From contig NC_134108.1 in assembly GCF_040939455.1 (NCBI RefSeq), positions 3,005,501 to 3,069,500 of the forward strand: DNA of 64,000 nucleotides. The letters are read 5' to 3'. This document shows positions 1 through 10,077 of the stretch, one piece after another. Numbering within the stretch: position 1 is the first letter of the stretch; every line of letters begins with the position of its first letter. The notes below the pieces were generated by a model. That model did no database searches, was not told the origin of the DNA, and was given only the letters and a program-made list of their open reading frames with translations. A program made the translations under genes and the position numbers. Source of the DNA: Microcebus murinus. Taxonomy: Eukaryota; Chordata; Mammalia; Primates; Cheirogaleidae.

Positions 1-34
1 GTGTGTGTGTGTGTGTGTGTGTGTGCGTGTGTGT
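1..34. repeat. (GT)n microsatellite at the window edge
   Basis: A run of GT dinucleotides with one or two GC interruptions starts at base 1 and fades by about 34. It is cut by the window edge, so its full length is unknown. Confidence 0.95.
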
Positions 35-2365
35 GATTTGTGTTAAGAAGCATATTAGGGCAATGTTGGCCTGTATGCAATACAAAAAGACAAGCCCTTG
101 GATCAAGATGCTCACTGAAGGACCAGAGGTCTGCAATCTGCCCCTGGGGAGGGAGAGGATGAGCAAAGTCCACGCAGAACGTGCAAATCATTTGCCCATC
201 GGAAGCTTCTTTGAGTCCCCGGGAGCCACCTTAACCGCCCATGTGTGGCAGGATTATTTCTTCTGGCTCCTTGCCAGGTGGCACTGCTGGTCTCAGATTT
301 GACCTCCCAGATGTCCTTTCCTGCCCAGTTCAACCATAAGTGCACATAGTGGAGCTTGGACCAATGGGGGTCCTTTTAAAAATGACCAAAATGACATGGA
401 CAGCGAAACTAACAGATCATTTAATGCCACTAAGCCTTGGTGTATTGTTTTGTTAATTTGGAATTTGCCTTGTGACCGACCAGTGTCCTTCACCCTGAGG
501 TCCTCAAGGCACAGCAGATGAATGTCTCAAAATAAGTAGAAACTAAGACTGAGATTTTTTATGGATATTTCGAATCAGGAGAATACATTTGACTTTCTAG
601 TATAGTTTTTTGACTATGGGTTAAGATGCTAATTTTTGTTGTTGTTGTTGTTACTGATAGCCATGACAGTGAGGTATTTGAGGGGTGCAAGGGTCCATAC
701 TTAGGATTATTCTGAGTGCAAATAGGTGTAGAGCAAGACAGCACAAGACTGTTGGGTAGCGATTTCAGGAAATTTCCAGGGGAAACCTCTACCAGAAATT
801 GGAGTGCTGGAGAGAGAAGGAAACAAGTAAACTCTTTTGTGCCACCAGTAGGTCTCAGTAATGCAGCGGGAGCCCTGGAGACTAGCAAAGAGACAGTGAT
901 TTGAATTCAGAAGACTTCCGAGTGCTTGGCTACGCTGCATTCACTGGCCATACCTGTTCCACACGACGAACCCCTTATGAAACGACTGCTTACATGCATC
1001 CTCTGCTGTCAGGAGAATAACGGGGCTGCAAAGGAGGCCCCGAGGGGGAGGAAATCCCAGGGTCGACCTTGCCTTTGTCGGTGACTACACAGTAGCGTAG
1101 CACACGAGCACGGAGTTGTTAGACTGCACCTTCTGAGCCACAGAAAATGCACGTGACCAGGGGATTGCAGAAGACAGAGTGCCTCTTCTCTTAAGCTTCC
1201 CCTTCCACTGCCAATCTGATAGACGCTGGCGATTTCTTCATCTGGCTGTCGAGTCGCACAGATAACAAACGAGGCTGGAAACACAAGCCTGCTTATCTTT
1301 GGCCTTTGCGAGTTACATTTCTCATAAGGGTCCCTTTGAGAGATTTGATAGGCAATGTTCTGCTCACATCTCACAACACGTCGCTCTTGCAGACGCCGGA
1401 GGGATGGTGCGTGTTCCAGCAACAGGGGCTGACTCAGTCTAGGGGACAGCGGTCTGTACTGCACGGTTCAAGTCCTCCAGGGAGTGGCTGGCAGGTGCCT
1501 AAGGCCGTGCCCTGCAACAGCCCCGGGGCTTGGCCGCTGAGCTGCCAACGTGCTCTCTCCTCTCTCGCTCTCCTTTTTCCTCCGGGCACTTTAACAGGAG
1601 GCTTGGGGACAAAAGCATTGCTTTCTCCTCATTAAAATCTGTGGTCTTTAGAAGTGAGGGTCTGACGCCAGAGCAGCTCACCCATGCGAATGAGCCCTGC
1701 CTCAGCTTTTCCCTAAAATGCCTGTCCAGTTCTGGTCCAGAACAGAGCAAAACTCGCTTGCCTACTTGTGCCCCAGGCCACGACTTGCATTTTTTTTTTT
1801 TTTAATTCTATGGATATAAATCGAGCCATTTTGATCCTTATTTTTGAGACAAATCTGGAAAAGCCAACAATGTTTCTTTTTCCTGTAAACGCATCAGACC
1901 TTGTATACATGTCAAGGCCCACGATAAAAATTAGGCCATTAAAATTAAAAATATTTGCAAGGAAAAGATTCCCCGAGCAACAGATGAAGACCAGCTCATT
2001 TCAAACAACATTAACAATACTACTCAATTCAAACGTCAAACAGTAATTTATGTGGGCACTAAGGTGTTGTCATGGTGAGACAGACTTAGTGGCAAATTTG
2101 GCAACTCTTGCTGAACCCACCTGCCTATTTGTGCATAAGGCATTCGCAGGGGTCAGGACATGCCACCTTTAGTAATCCCAGCCTTCCCTAGCAATCCTTT
2201 TTATCCATAATGCTCCTCCATGTTCACTTTCTACTTAAATGCTTTAAACTGGACTTGATTCTCTCAAAGAATATTTCCTTTTTTTTTTTTTTTAGGTCTA
2301 CTCTTATTAATTTTTTGAGATATATTCTGTCCTACTGGTTTTATTGGATTCTTAAAACACAGTCT
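35..2365. other. 5' flank of PDE10A, no gene seen
   Basis: Mixed-composition flanking DNA. All open frames are short, and none resembles a protein I know. A short (GTT)n run lies at about 637-651, with T-runs near 1790 and 2280. No RNA gene was recognised. Confidence 0.6.
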
Positions 2366-2482
2366 CAGGTGACCGTGGTGGTGTGCACCTGTGGGAGGCT
2401 GAGCTGGGAGGATCTCTTGAGGCCAGAATTTCGAGTCCAGCCCGGGCAGCAGAGTGAGACCTCATCTCTAAAACACAAACAC
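2366..2482 (+). mobile_element. Old Alu-like monomer (FLAM type)
   Basis: The stretch reads like one 7SL-derived arm: 'gggaggctgagctgggagga', then 'tcttgaggccag', then 'gcagagtgagacctcatctc', followed by an A/C-rich tail at about 2470-2493. It is short and diverged, with no second arm, so it looks like an ancient free left monomer rather than a young dimeric Alu. Confidence 0.7.
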
Positions 2483-5270
2483 ACACATACACAGTCTGAA
2501 ATGAAATCGACATATCTGACTAGTGAAAGTTTGGTGAGAGTGTTGATTAAACAGAACTCATGGTTGTATTCTAATTTGGGTCTGTTTTTGAGAATCAAAA
2601 ACTGCCTTAGTATTCTGCAAATGCCAATGGGTTTCTACAATGATTTGAGATTTTTTTGATGACATCTTTGAAATTTAGTTTTGTATCATGACACGGTAGT
2701 ATTATATAAGAGGTTTAATACTCACGTGGTTATCACAAGGCCTTGTAATTGATTAGATAACATCAGCAATGCTTTTTAACACCAGTGTCTTCAGGGCTAG
2801 ATACAGCCAGTAATGCAGAAGGACATTAAACGTTTTACTTTTGATTAGTGAAAATTTCTACTCAGATCTTCTTTTAATCAAGAAACCCATATAACTCCTT
2901 TCTCAGATGGAATGGATATTCAAGATATATTTAGAATATTAATGTTTTAACCATCTACATATTATCAGAAATATTGTAATTGAAAATTAGACATGATTTT
3001 GATGCTTATTAAATAAAGAAGGTTATAACTTATCCTGGTTTTTCCTTGTTCTATAACATAATCAAAGTGATAATACAATTGTAATTTGTTTTCTAGTTAA
3101 TTGGTTTAAATTCATCAAAATAATTTAATTGAAATTGTAGATCTAGGAATATTAGTGGTAGCTGGAGAAGTTGTCTTATCATCTTGGTCTGTTTTTAAGG
3201 CTCTCCCATTTAAAGTATCCACTTTAATAATTTTTTCTAACTAGCATTATAAAGACCTTTTTTGTGGGGGCTTGGCTGTGACAATACTGTAAGAATATAC
3301 CTTGCACTTTAGTCAAAGTTTTAACATCAGCATTAGTAGAAATCTGTAATCAGTTGTCATACAGCTAACAGATAGGGCAGCAGTTGTTAAGTACCTGTTT
3401 TGTGCCTGCTTTTATTAAAGGCTATGTATGAATGGTAGGAAAGGCAGGACCCCTGATGTCAGGCTGCTTAAAATGAAATTGCAAATGCAAATTACACATG
3501 CATTAAATTTCTTAAGAAGACAGTCAATGCACCATGTCCATAAGTGTAGATAAAATACACAAAGCCCAGGAGTCCAGACAATGAAGCTATGATGGTTTAA
3601 AGATGAGAAAAATTGAAGGACAAATTCAGACCCAGTGGTAGCGGATTTAGTGGACTTGGAAGGGTGTTAAGAGTTGCCTGGAAGCTGAACTCTGTTGTCA
3701 ACATGCTGTATAGTGAATAGATTATCTAATTAGAATGCAGAGAGTTTGTGTGATATGACAAACCACACCTGAAAGACATCTATATTGATCATTCACTAGC
3801 TATTAAATGGAAAAGTGTGACATGTAAAACTCATGTTTTTATTGAGCTTGGGAACAGCAGACAGTTACTTATGAATTATTTTGCTATTCATTTTAAATAA
3901 GTTATAAAAATTAAAATCAAAGTAAAGTAACTTTTGTTATAGACTGCATCTGTATAAATAGATGAATTTAACATTTAATTAATCTCTGCTTTTATATATT
4001 TACAAAGAAAGGTTATTAGCATTTTAAAAAAGAGAACAGGTTTTTCAAGAATCAGTGCTGCAAAATTTACAGCTGTAAGCACTAATATTCAAAGTTGTAA
4101 AATAAAATCAGTTAAGACACAGACCTGCATGTTTACCAAGAAGTTCATAAAATATTAACCATGTTAGTTATGAACATAACTCTTAGGTTATTAAATGGGA
4201 TGCATAGTTAAATTATCATAAAGAAATTTCATACTATTTTGAGGAAAATCATCATTTAAAAATTTCTTGGGCTTTAGACCCATGTTTTAAAATGGTTTTA
4301 AGAGTATAAAATCCAAATTAGATAATAGGCAGGTATTATTTACTCCATAAATGCATTTTAGGCATAAAATACTAAAAGTAATATAGAATTGAATTGATTT
4401 AAAAATAACAACATATGGAAGAATGTTTGGAGGATTTAAATATACTTATGGTTGCATGGGTCCCCTAATATAAAGTTTCATTACCAAAACTCATTCTTGA
4501 TCATTTTTCTTGGCAAAGGGCAGAAATAAATGCTTTATATTATTTTAAAATGTTGATCTACTAGTAACAGTCACCTTAGTAGTAGTTCACCTTTGCTGGG
4601 ATTAACTGCCCTGTTAATTAATATTCTTTTAGTTTTTATACTTTGCAACCATGGGCTGTCAGTTCCTCAACTGAGAGTGAGAAAATTGCTCATCTCATGG
4701 ACAGCTACTGCGATGCTGTGCATTTTTGCTAGCACCCTTTCTATACAGCCTAATATTATAATTACAGTTATTTTTAAATTGTTCTGTGATCTGGTAACAT
4801 TTTATTAACATGTAGCTATATTGAAAACCTTATGGGAACTATCAGAATGCAGTGTTCACTCAATTATGGGCTGGTGTGCTTATTCACAAAAGGTTTGGAG
4901 TAACGAATGTTTAGTGACACAGCCTTCTCCCTTTTCTGATGTATCACTAGAGAAACTCAAAGGGAAGGAAAAGAATCCGCCAGAAACACGTTCCACAGGT
5001 GTGGCCTCACCTGAACACAGGGTGAGTGACAAACCCTTTATGCCTGTGTGTTTGCAATTTACATCTTTAAGCAAGATTTCACAAAGAAAGGGAAAGTGGC
5101 TGAATGCCTGTTAGACTTATGTTAACAAATGCGGGCATTAAGATTAAGAAGGGGGAATGGTATCAGAATTTAATCACTAATCAGTAAACCCCTCCTCAAG
5201 TGGTTCCTTTTCCACCGTCATGCTTTGTGATTTTTTAAAATTTTTTCAGGAACTGTGTCCCTGACCGCAA
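2483..5270. other. AT-rich upstream flank, no gene or clear repeat
   Basis: About 2.8 kb of AT-rich DNA with no long open frame and no repeat family that I recognise. Such repeat-poor stretches upstream of brain genes can hold distal regulatory elements, but nothing in the sequence alone proves this. Confidence 0.5.
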
Positions 5271-6360
5271 ACTATTGGAGAAAAGAAAGACGAAAAGTAG
5301 AAAAAAAGGTTAATTCTGAGAAAGGGTTAAACAAAATTCTAGAGCTTGCGTCTTGATTTAACAGACAGAACAAATATTTAATGTTTTCCACCCCGCCCTC
5401 TGCACCTGCAAGGTGACTTACTGTAAAGTTATTTTGCTGTAACTGAAAAGTCGTTTTAATGACTGCAAAAATGCAACTAAGTGAAAACTTAAACGACAAG
5501 GAGAAACATTTTGTGCGTAAAGGAATGAACAATAAACACTTTGAGGAGAAACCCGTCTTCGCTAAATATGCGGGCAGCTCCCCAAGACCCTTCCTGCCCG
5601 ATCCAGTCCGTCCTTGGCGCAAACTCCGACTCCCAGCAAAGAAACACGTGTCGGATCCGCGACCGGGGAAGTTCCAGCCAAGAGGCTGCGGAGGGAGAGC
5701 GGGCAGCATTGCTCAATGGTTCTAGTTCTTTCTTTGCCAAAAAAAAGCAAAAACAAAGGAAGCCTGCCTAAGGTAAGAGTCACCGAATCATTTTCTTGTT
5801 CTGCACATTTAGGGATTCCGACACAGTGAGTGCCAGGCTGGCGCTCCTTACACGCGACGCCCAGAGTCAGTCCGGGAACCCCGAAGACGCCGGTGGACTT
5901 CCCCGGGGGAGAGGAGCCGCACCAGGTCCCTGACGTCCCACCTGCTCAGTGCGGTGCAAACACAAATACGACCTTTTCCACTGCGGGAGGTTTGGATGGG
6001 AGTCGGGGGGGGAAAAAGCATTGCCCTGTGAAGAACCTGGAGCACGCTTCAAAATAAAAACATGTGAAACTGGATAGAAAGAACAAAACTTGGAGAGCAA
6101 GAAATGGCCCCCGGGGCCAGCGCAAGCCGGGAGCCCGGGGCCGGGTGTCAGCCTCGCTGCTCCGCTGCAGCGCACGCCTCGCGCTTTGGGGATCGCCTTG
6201 CCCTTCCTGAAGGCTGGGCTTTGGCGCGTGTGCTCCAGTCCAGGGAAGGTGACCTAGTCCAGGGAGTCTGGACAGCTCGTCCCACCGGGGAGTGGCAGTG
6301 CCACCGCTCCCTACTTGGACCTGGCGCGCCGTGGTAGCCCAGTGGTGCTGTGGCTGCCAG
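5271..6360. promoter_or_regulatory. GC-rich shoulder upstream of the PDE10A CpG island
   Basis: GC and CpG content rise at about 5560, stay fairly high to about 6340, then drop again before the main island at 6921. The most CpG-dense parts are 5560-5700 and 6100-6250. Two good splice-donor sequences (5773 and 5826) lie inside. This could be an alternative promoter or upstream first exon, or only an island shore. It contains no convincing coding frame. Confidence 0.4.
5773..5778 (+). other. Candidate splice donor AAG|GTAAGA
   Basis: The sequence 'cctaag|gtaagagt' matches the 5' splice-site consensus closely, with the exon ending at 5772. A second good match, 'aca|gtgagt', starts at 5826. There is no transcript evidence, and isolated donor matches are common by chance, so this only marks a possible upstream noncoding exon. 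Confidence 0.25.
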
Positions 6361-6920
6361 AATGCGGACACCTGCGCATCTGTGTGCTCTTGCGCTCCAA
6401 CTTCCTCAAACTTCTGTGGACTCCTTCCCTGCAGTAGCAGTTGTCTGGAGTCATGGCTAAAGGATGCGGAGAGGGGGAGGGAGGTTCCAAGAAAGCCTCA
6501 GATGGCAAGGCGAGCTCAAGGTTTTGGGACGATGATCTCACAGCTTTTCTTATTTGAGCCATAGTTTGCTCTTTCCATTCTCTAACCCCACCAGGGTAAA
6601 CTGGGGCTCATGCACACACAGCGTTCGTTTTAAAGTGAGTCTTGGAAAGGGAGTCCTGGGGTTGAACGGTCTTTCAAACCTTGGTTTACTGGAAACACTG
6701 TGCTTTGATTTAAACTCCAACCAAATCTCCGATTGCAAGCTATCCCCCTGAGAACTCCGCGCACAGCTCGGTTGGAGCTGCCGGCCCGCCAGCAGGAGGA
6801 TTCCCTGGCTGGGGCAACAGGCAGGCCAACGTGGCTGGCCCAACAGTACACAGCTGGAGCAGCTGGACTTAGGGTTTGGAATCAGGGACATTGGACCCAG
6901 ATGTGACAACGCCCAGCAGA
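6361..6920. other. Gap between GC shoulder and CpG island, nothing recognised
   Basis: Moderate GC with few CpG. No coding frame, repeat or RNA gene was recognised. The PDE10A transcription start could lie here or in the island downstream; no TATA box stands out. Confidence 0.5.
6901..6906 (+). promoter_or_regulatory. Start-stop element ATGTGA (only if transcribed)
   Basis: An ATG is followed directly by TGA. If the PDE10A leader begins upstream of here, this would be a minimal upstream ORF. It sits just before the CpG island, so it may not be in the mRNA at all. Confidence 0.25.
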
Positions 6921-7336
6921 GACGCAGCAGTTCCCCTGCCCACTGGCCCATCCCGGGGTGCACACGGTGCGCAGGGGCCGCTGGGGTGCGGGAGCCCGGC
7001 GTGGTTGGGGCCGAGTCCCAGCGGGGCGCGCTACGTGGGCGCGGGAGGCGGCGGCGTGGGGAGCGCCCGCTCCGCCAGTGGGCGTCTTCTGCCGCCGCCG
7101 CCACCGCCGCCTCCGCGGGCAGCGGCACTGCGGCGCTTTTCTCCGCTGCTTTCGAGCAGTCGCCGAGGCTCAGCCGCCGGAGCGCGCACAAACCTCGCCA
7201 CGCCTGCAGGCAGTGTCTCCGCAGCCCCGCGCCCCTGCCCGGGAGGACGCCGATTGTGCGAGCCAGCCGGTCGCCGGGCGCCGTCGCCGGGGACTCGCCC
7301 CGGCCCAGGGTCCTCCCGCCCCCAAAGCGGAACGTG

Positions 7337-7342
7337 ATGTGA
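7337..7342 (+). promoter_or_regulatory. Start-stop upstream ORF in the PDE10A leader
   Basis: ATG at 7337 is followed at once by TGA (7340-7342), with G at -3. Between 6907 and the ATG at 7507 I see no other ATG, so a scanning ribosome would meet this element and then the 7507 start. Start-stop elements are known to hold initiating ribosomes and lower translation downstream. Its effect here is inferred and depends on the transcription start site. Confidence 0.45.
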
Positions 7343-7506
7343 AGACTGGACCCGGAGGACACAGAAGGCAGGAGGGAGGACCAGACAGACGCTCGGGAGG
7401 GCCGGCCGGGGAGGGCAGGTCCTGCGGGGGCGGAGCCCACCGAGTCCGGCCCGCCGCGCCCCTCCTGCCGGCGGCCTGCCCCCACGGCGGCCGGAGGAGG
7501 ACGGCC

Positions 7507-8389
7507 ATGGCCAGCCCCGAGGAGCCTCTCGCTCCCCGCCCCCAGGCTCCCCCGCCAGCGGCCGGGGACGAGCGGGGCTCCGGCCTCTGCAAACTCCGCC
7601 CGGAACCCCAGCGCGGCGCGGCCGGCGGGGGGAGCGCGGCGGGCCCCGGCCCGGCCCCCGAGTGGCCTGGCTGCGGCCGGGCCGAGCGCGCCGCGCCCCT
7701 GCGCCCGCCCCCCTCCTCCGCAGGCTGCGCCGACCCCGCGGGGGGCCCAGGCGCCCTCCCTGCGCTTGGCGGCCGCTGCGGCTGGGTCGCGGCCCGCGCT
7801 CCCTTCGCGCTCGCCTTCTCCCCGCCTGTCCCCTCCTCCTCTCCATCCTCCTTTTACTTCTGGCCGCCGCCCCCCCCGCCCCCGCCCGCTTCTCTCCCCT
7901 CCTCATCTGCCTTCCACCTCCCCGCGCGGCTCCCAGGGAGGGAGGGCGCGGCGGCGGCGGCCGCTGGAGGAGGCGGCGGCGATGCTGGCGGCGGAGGAGG
8001 ACAAGAGGCAGCTCCCTTGAGCGTCCCCCCCGGCAGCAGTCACAGGAGCGGCGGCGGCAGCGGCGGCGGGCGGCGGCGGCTCTTCCTCTCGCTCGCGCTC
8101 CAGGGCTTGCTGCTCCCGGCCCGCGCCGGGCCCCGGCCGCCGCCGCCGCCGCCCCGGCTCCCCCTCGGCCCGGCCGCCCGCCGCGCGGGCTCCCCTGGCT
8201 TCCCGGGCGCCGGCTGGGGCTGCCCCGGCCCCGGCCCCGGCGGCGGCCGCTCAACTCCGCGGCGCCCCCAAGGCGCCGGCTTCGCACTCGCCGCCGCGTC
8301 CCGGCTGCTCTTCGGCTCCGACATGGAAGATGGACCTTCGAATAATGCGAGCTGCTTCCGAAGGCTGACCGAGTGTTTCCTGAGCCCCA
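7507..8389 (+). CDS. PDE10A: PDE10A first coding exon, long amino-terminal form
   Basis: Reading from the ATG at 7507 gives 294 codons plus one base, ending at the same donor as the canonical form. It is the first ATG in this frame, in the context gccATGg. It adds 272 residues ahead of the canonical Met: MASPEEPLAP at the start, then Pro/Ala/Gly-rich low complexity with eight prolines at residues 120-127, an alanine run followed by glycine runs, and RRR at 189-191 followed by a leucine-rich hydrophobic stretch (about 192-205). No catalytic or GAF domain lies in this part. With the usual 789-residue PDE10A2 the product would be about 1,061 residues. I recall that recent human annotation has a long PDE10A product of about 1,055 residues, but I cannot check this. 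High GC makes open frames common here (the opposite strand is open too), so openness alone is weak evidence; the start context and fusion in frame to a known exon are stronger. Confidence 0.6.
8323..8389 (+). CDS. PDE10A: PDE10A exon 1, canonical PDE10A2 start (partial CDS)
   Basis: The exon encodes the 22 residues that begin MEDGPSNNAS and end TECFLSP, plus the first base of a split Ser codon. This is the distinctive PDE10A2 amino terminus. PDE10A hydrolyses cAMP and cGMP, is strongly expressed in striatal medium spiny neurons, and has two GAF domains and a C-terminal HD-type catalytic domain, all encoded by exons outside this window. Cys11 is the reported palmitoylation site that anchors PDE10A2 to membranes. 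Thr16, in RRLT, is the reported PKA site that opposes this; both are present. The ATG has G at -3 and G at +4. A message starting downstream of 7507 would use this start; a longer leader would meet the 7507 ATG first. Confidence 0.95.
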
Positions 8390-8395
8390 GTAAGT
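8390..8395 (+). other. PDE10A: PDE10A exon 1 splice donor
   Basis: The exon ends ...AGCCCCA at 8389 and the intron begins GTAAGT. Cutting here leaves one base (A) of a codon, so the intron is phase 1. The next exon should start with two bases completing Ser before LTDEKV. The -1 base is A rather than the usual G, but +1 to +6 match the consensus fully. Confidence 0.93.
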
Positions 8396-10006
8396 GTCCC
8401 GGCTCCGCGCTCCCGGCGGGTGGGGGCTCCCGCCCTGGAGGCCGGGTATGCGAGGGGAGCCACTGCGGGGGGCGGCCGGCAGGACGCGTCCTCCGGGCTT
8501 AGCTGCTCCGAAGGCGCCGGAAGCCGGCGGCACCTGAATGGAGTTCGCGAGCGGTTGTCAGCGCAGGGACACCGGGGTTTCCCAGCTCGGCGGCGTGCGC
8601 GCGGGGGAAGGGTGACCCGCAGGGCGGCGGGAGCCGGGCATTTAGAACGGGACCTGCCGCCTCCGGCCTCCGGCCGCTGTTTCGGACCACATTTGTCCGG
8701 AACCTGTTTATACTCTTAACTTTCTGACCACTTGCGCCAGGTCCTTCTCTTTTGAGCCTGTGACTACTTGGCTGGAGTCAACAGCCTTCCTTCCACTTGG
8801 GGGTCCCGCCCACTGGGGTCCCTGAGGCGGGGGCGACGGCAGGCCCTGGGAACCCCGCGCTTCCAAATGGGAAGGCACTGCCCTTCTCCGGGGCCCAGTG
8901 TCGGCGCCCCGGCCCTTCCTCTCCCCACCCCCCGCAGTGGCCGTGCTCCAGCGCGTGCACTAGCCAGTGTGGAAACGGGTGCGCCTCCTCAAAGAGGTCC
9001 ACTTAACGTAGATCCTGGGGGCTGGCTGGTGTTGGGGGTGGGGAAGAAAGGGGAAGGACAATGGGGAGGCAGGGTGGAAGAGAATGGTGCCGCTGGTTTC
9101 GACCTGCGGGATGCGCCCCCGGACCAACTGTGGCGCGGCCTCCCCGCCTCGCCACCCGCGGGCGCAGAACGGAGAGCGCGCTGGGGCAGAGGTGGCAGAG
9201 GGCGTGTCACAGCGGAGGGGGACAAGACTGAGCAGAAAAGTCAAGGCAGAGGTTCGCTAGGAGGAAGGAGCAGGCGGGAGATGTGGAGGAAAGAGGAGGC
9301 GCCCGGTGCGCAGGGGAGGGGGTCGCCGCTGTCGTGGATGGAGGAAGATGAGGGTGAGGATGGGAAGACCAGGCGGGGGCCGGGCGAGGCGGGGTCGGTG
9401 GGAGCTACTCCTGCTCGAGCAGGTCGCGCCCGTGGGGCACCGGATGAGTCGGGCGCCAGCCGGGCCGGGAGCAGCTCCCCGAGGCCCAGAGCGCGCCTCC
9501 GAAGCCACCGTGCGCCGCGTGCGCACCGAGCCTTTGTCTGCTCCTCGCTCGGGAACCGCGTTTCCGCGGCGCCTTCTCTGGGCAGCCTCCCTTCCAGGGT
9601 TGCTGTTTCGGTTTCCCGCTCGCTCCCAGCTGCCGCTCGCTCCCCGGCCCTGGCTGACCCGCGTCTCCGGCCACTGGGGTCGCGCCCCTCCTTGCGGCCG
9701 GAGCTCGTCTGGGTTCACCGCCCGCCCAGGAATCTTCGGGGTGTAGCCCTCGGGCGTGGGAGCGTGTCCCGCGCCGGGCCCAGCTGTCCCCAGCGATCCC
9801 GCCTCCCAGGCGCGGGCCAGTCCGCGGCAGCCGCGTGGCCAGCGGCCTCTCACACACCGCGCGCGGGCTCCGGCCGCCGGCGACGAGTCTCCGCTCATTC
9901 TCGCACTTGATTGGCCGGCCGGGCGTGGGCCCTGTGCTCTCAGCTGACCCCTCTGTCCTGTCCCCCACCCCCATCTGCCCTTGTGGTGGAAAAGGGATGT
10001 GCGGAT

Positions 10007-10008
<2 letters not shown>

Positions 10009-10055
<47 letters not shown>

Positions 10056-10077
10056 CGCGCGCGCGCGCGCGCGCGTG
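10009..10077. repeat. (GT)n(GC)n alternating purine-pyrimidine tract
   Basis: Sixty-nine bases alternate purine and pyrimidine without a break: about 20 GT units, then a GCGTGCGC-type block of about 12 GC-rich units ending GCGCGTG. This is a classic left-handed Z-DNA former. It lies about 50 bp past the downstream edge of the CpG island, some 1.7 kb after exon 1. Confidence 0.95.

Larger units (their letters stand above)
6921..9960. promoter_or_regulatory. PDE10A: PDE10A CpG-island promoter
   Basis: About 3 kb of very GC-rich, CpG-dense DNA with many GC-box-like GGGCGG/CCGCCC strings. It covers the presumed leader, the first coding exon (to 8389) and about 1.6 kb of intron 1. No TATA box is evident, so dispersed initiation is likely, as is usual for CpG-island promoters. 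A reverse CCAAT box (gattgg) lies at about 9909 near the downstream edge. Exact transcription starts cannot be read from the sequence. Confidence 0.9.

Noticed and set aside
6550..7485. 311-residue minus-strand frame upstream of the exon
   Set aside because: No family resemblance, spans the island edge, low-complexity composition.
6958..7506. Upstream part of the PDE10A-frame open reading frame
   Set aside because: It starts only at a GTG; the first ATG in the frame is 7507. Treated as leader.
7662..8345. 227-residue + frame overlapping the exon
   Set aside because: Non-ATG start, different frame from the PDE10A2 terminus; Arg/Pro/Ala shadow of the real frame.
7031..8533. 500-residue open frame on the minus strand across the CpG island
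   Set aside because: Arg/Gly/Pro/Ala low complexity, opposite to a known exon; GC content near 75% removes stops by chance. No recognisable protein.
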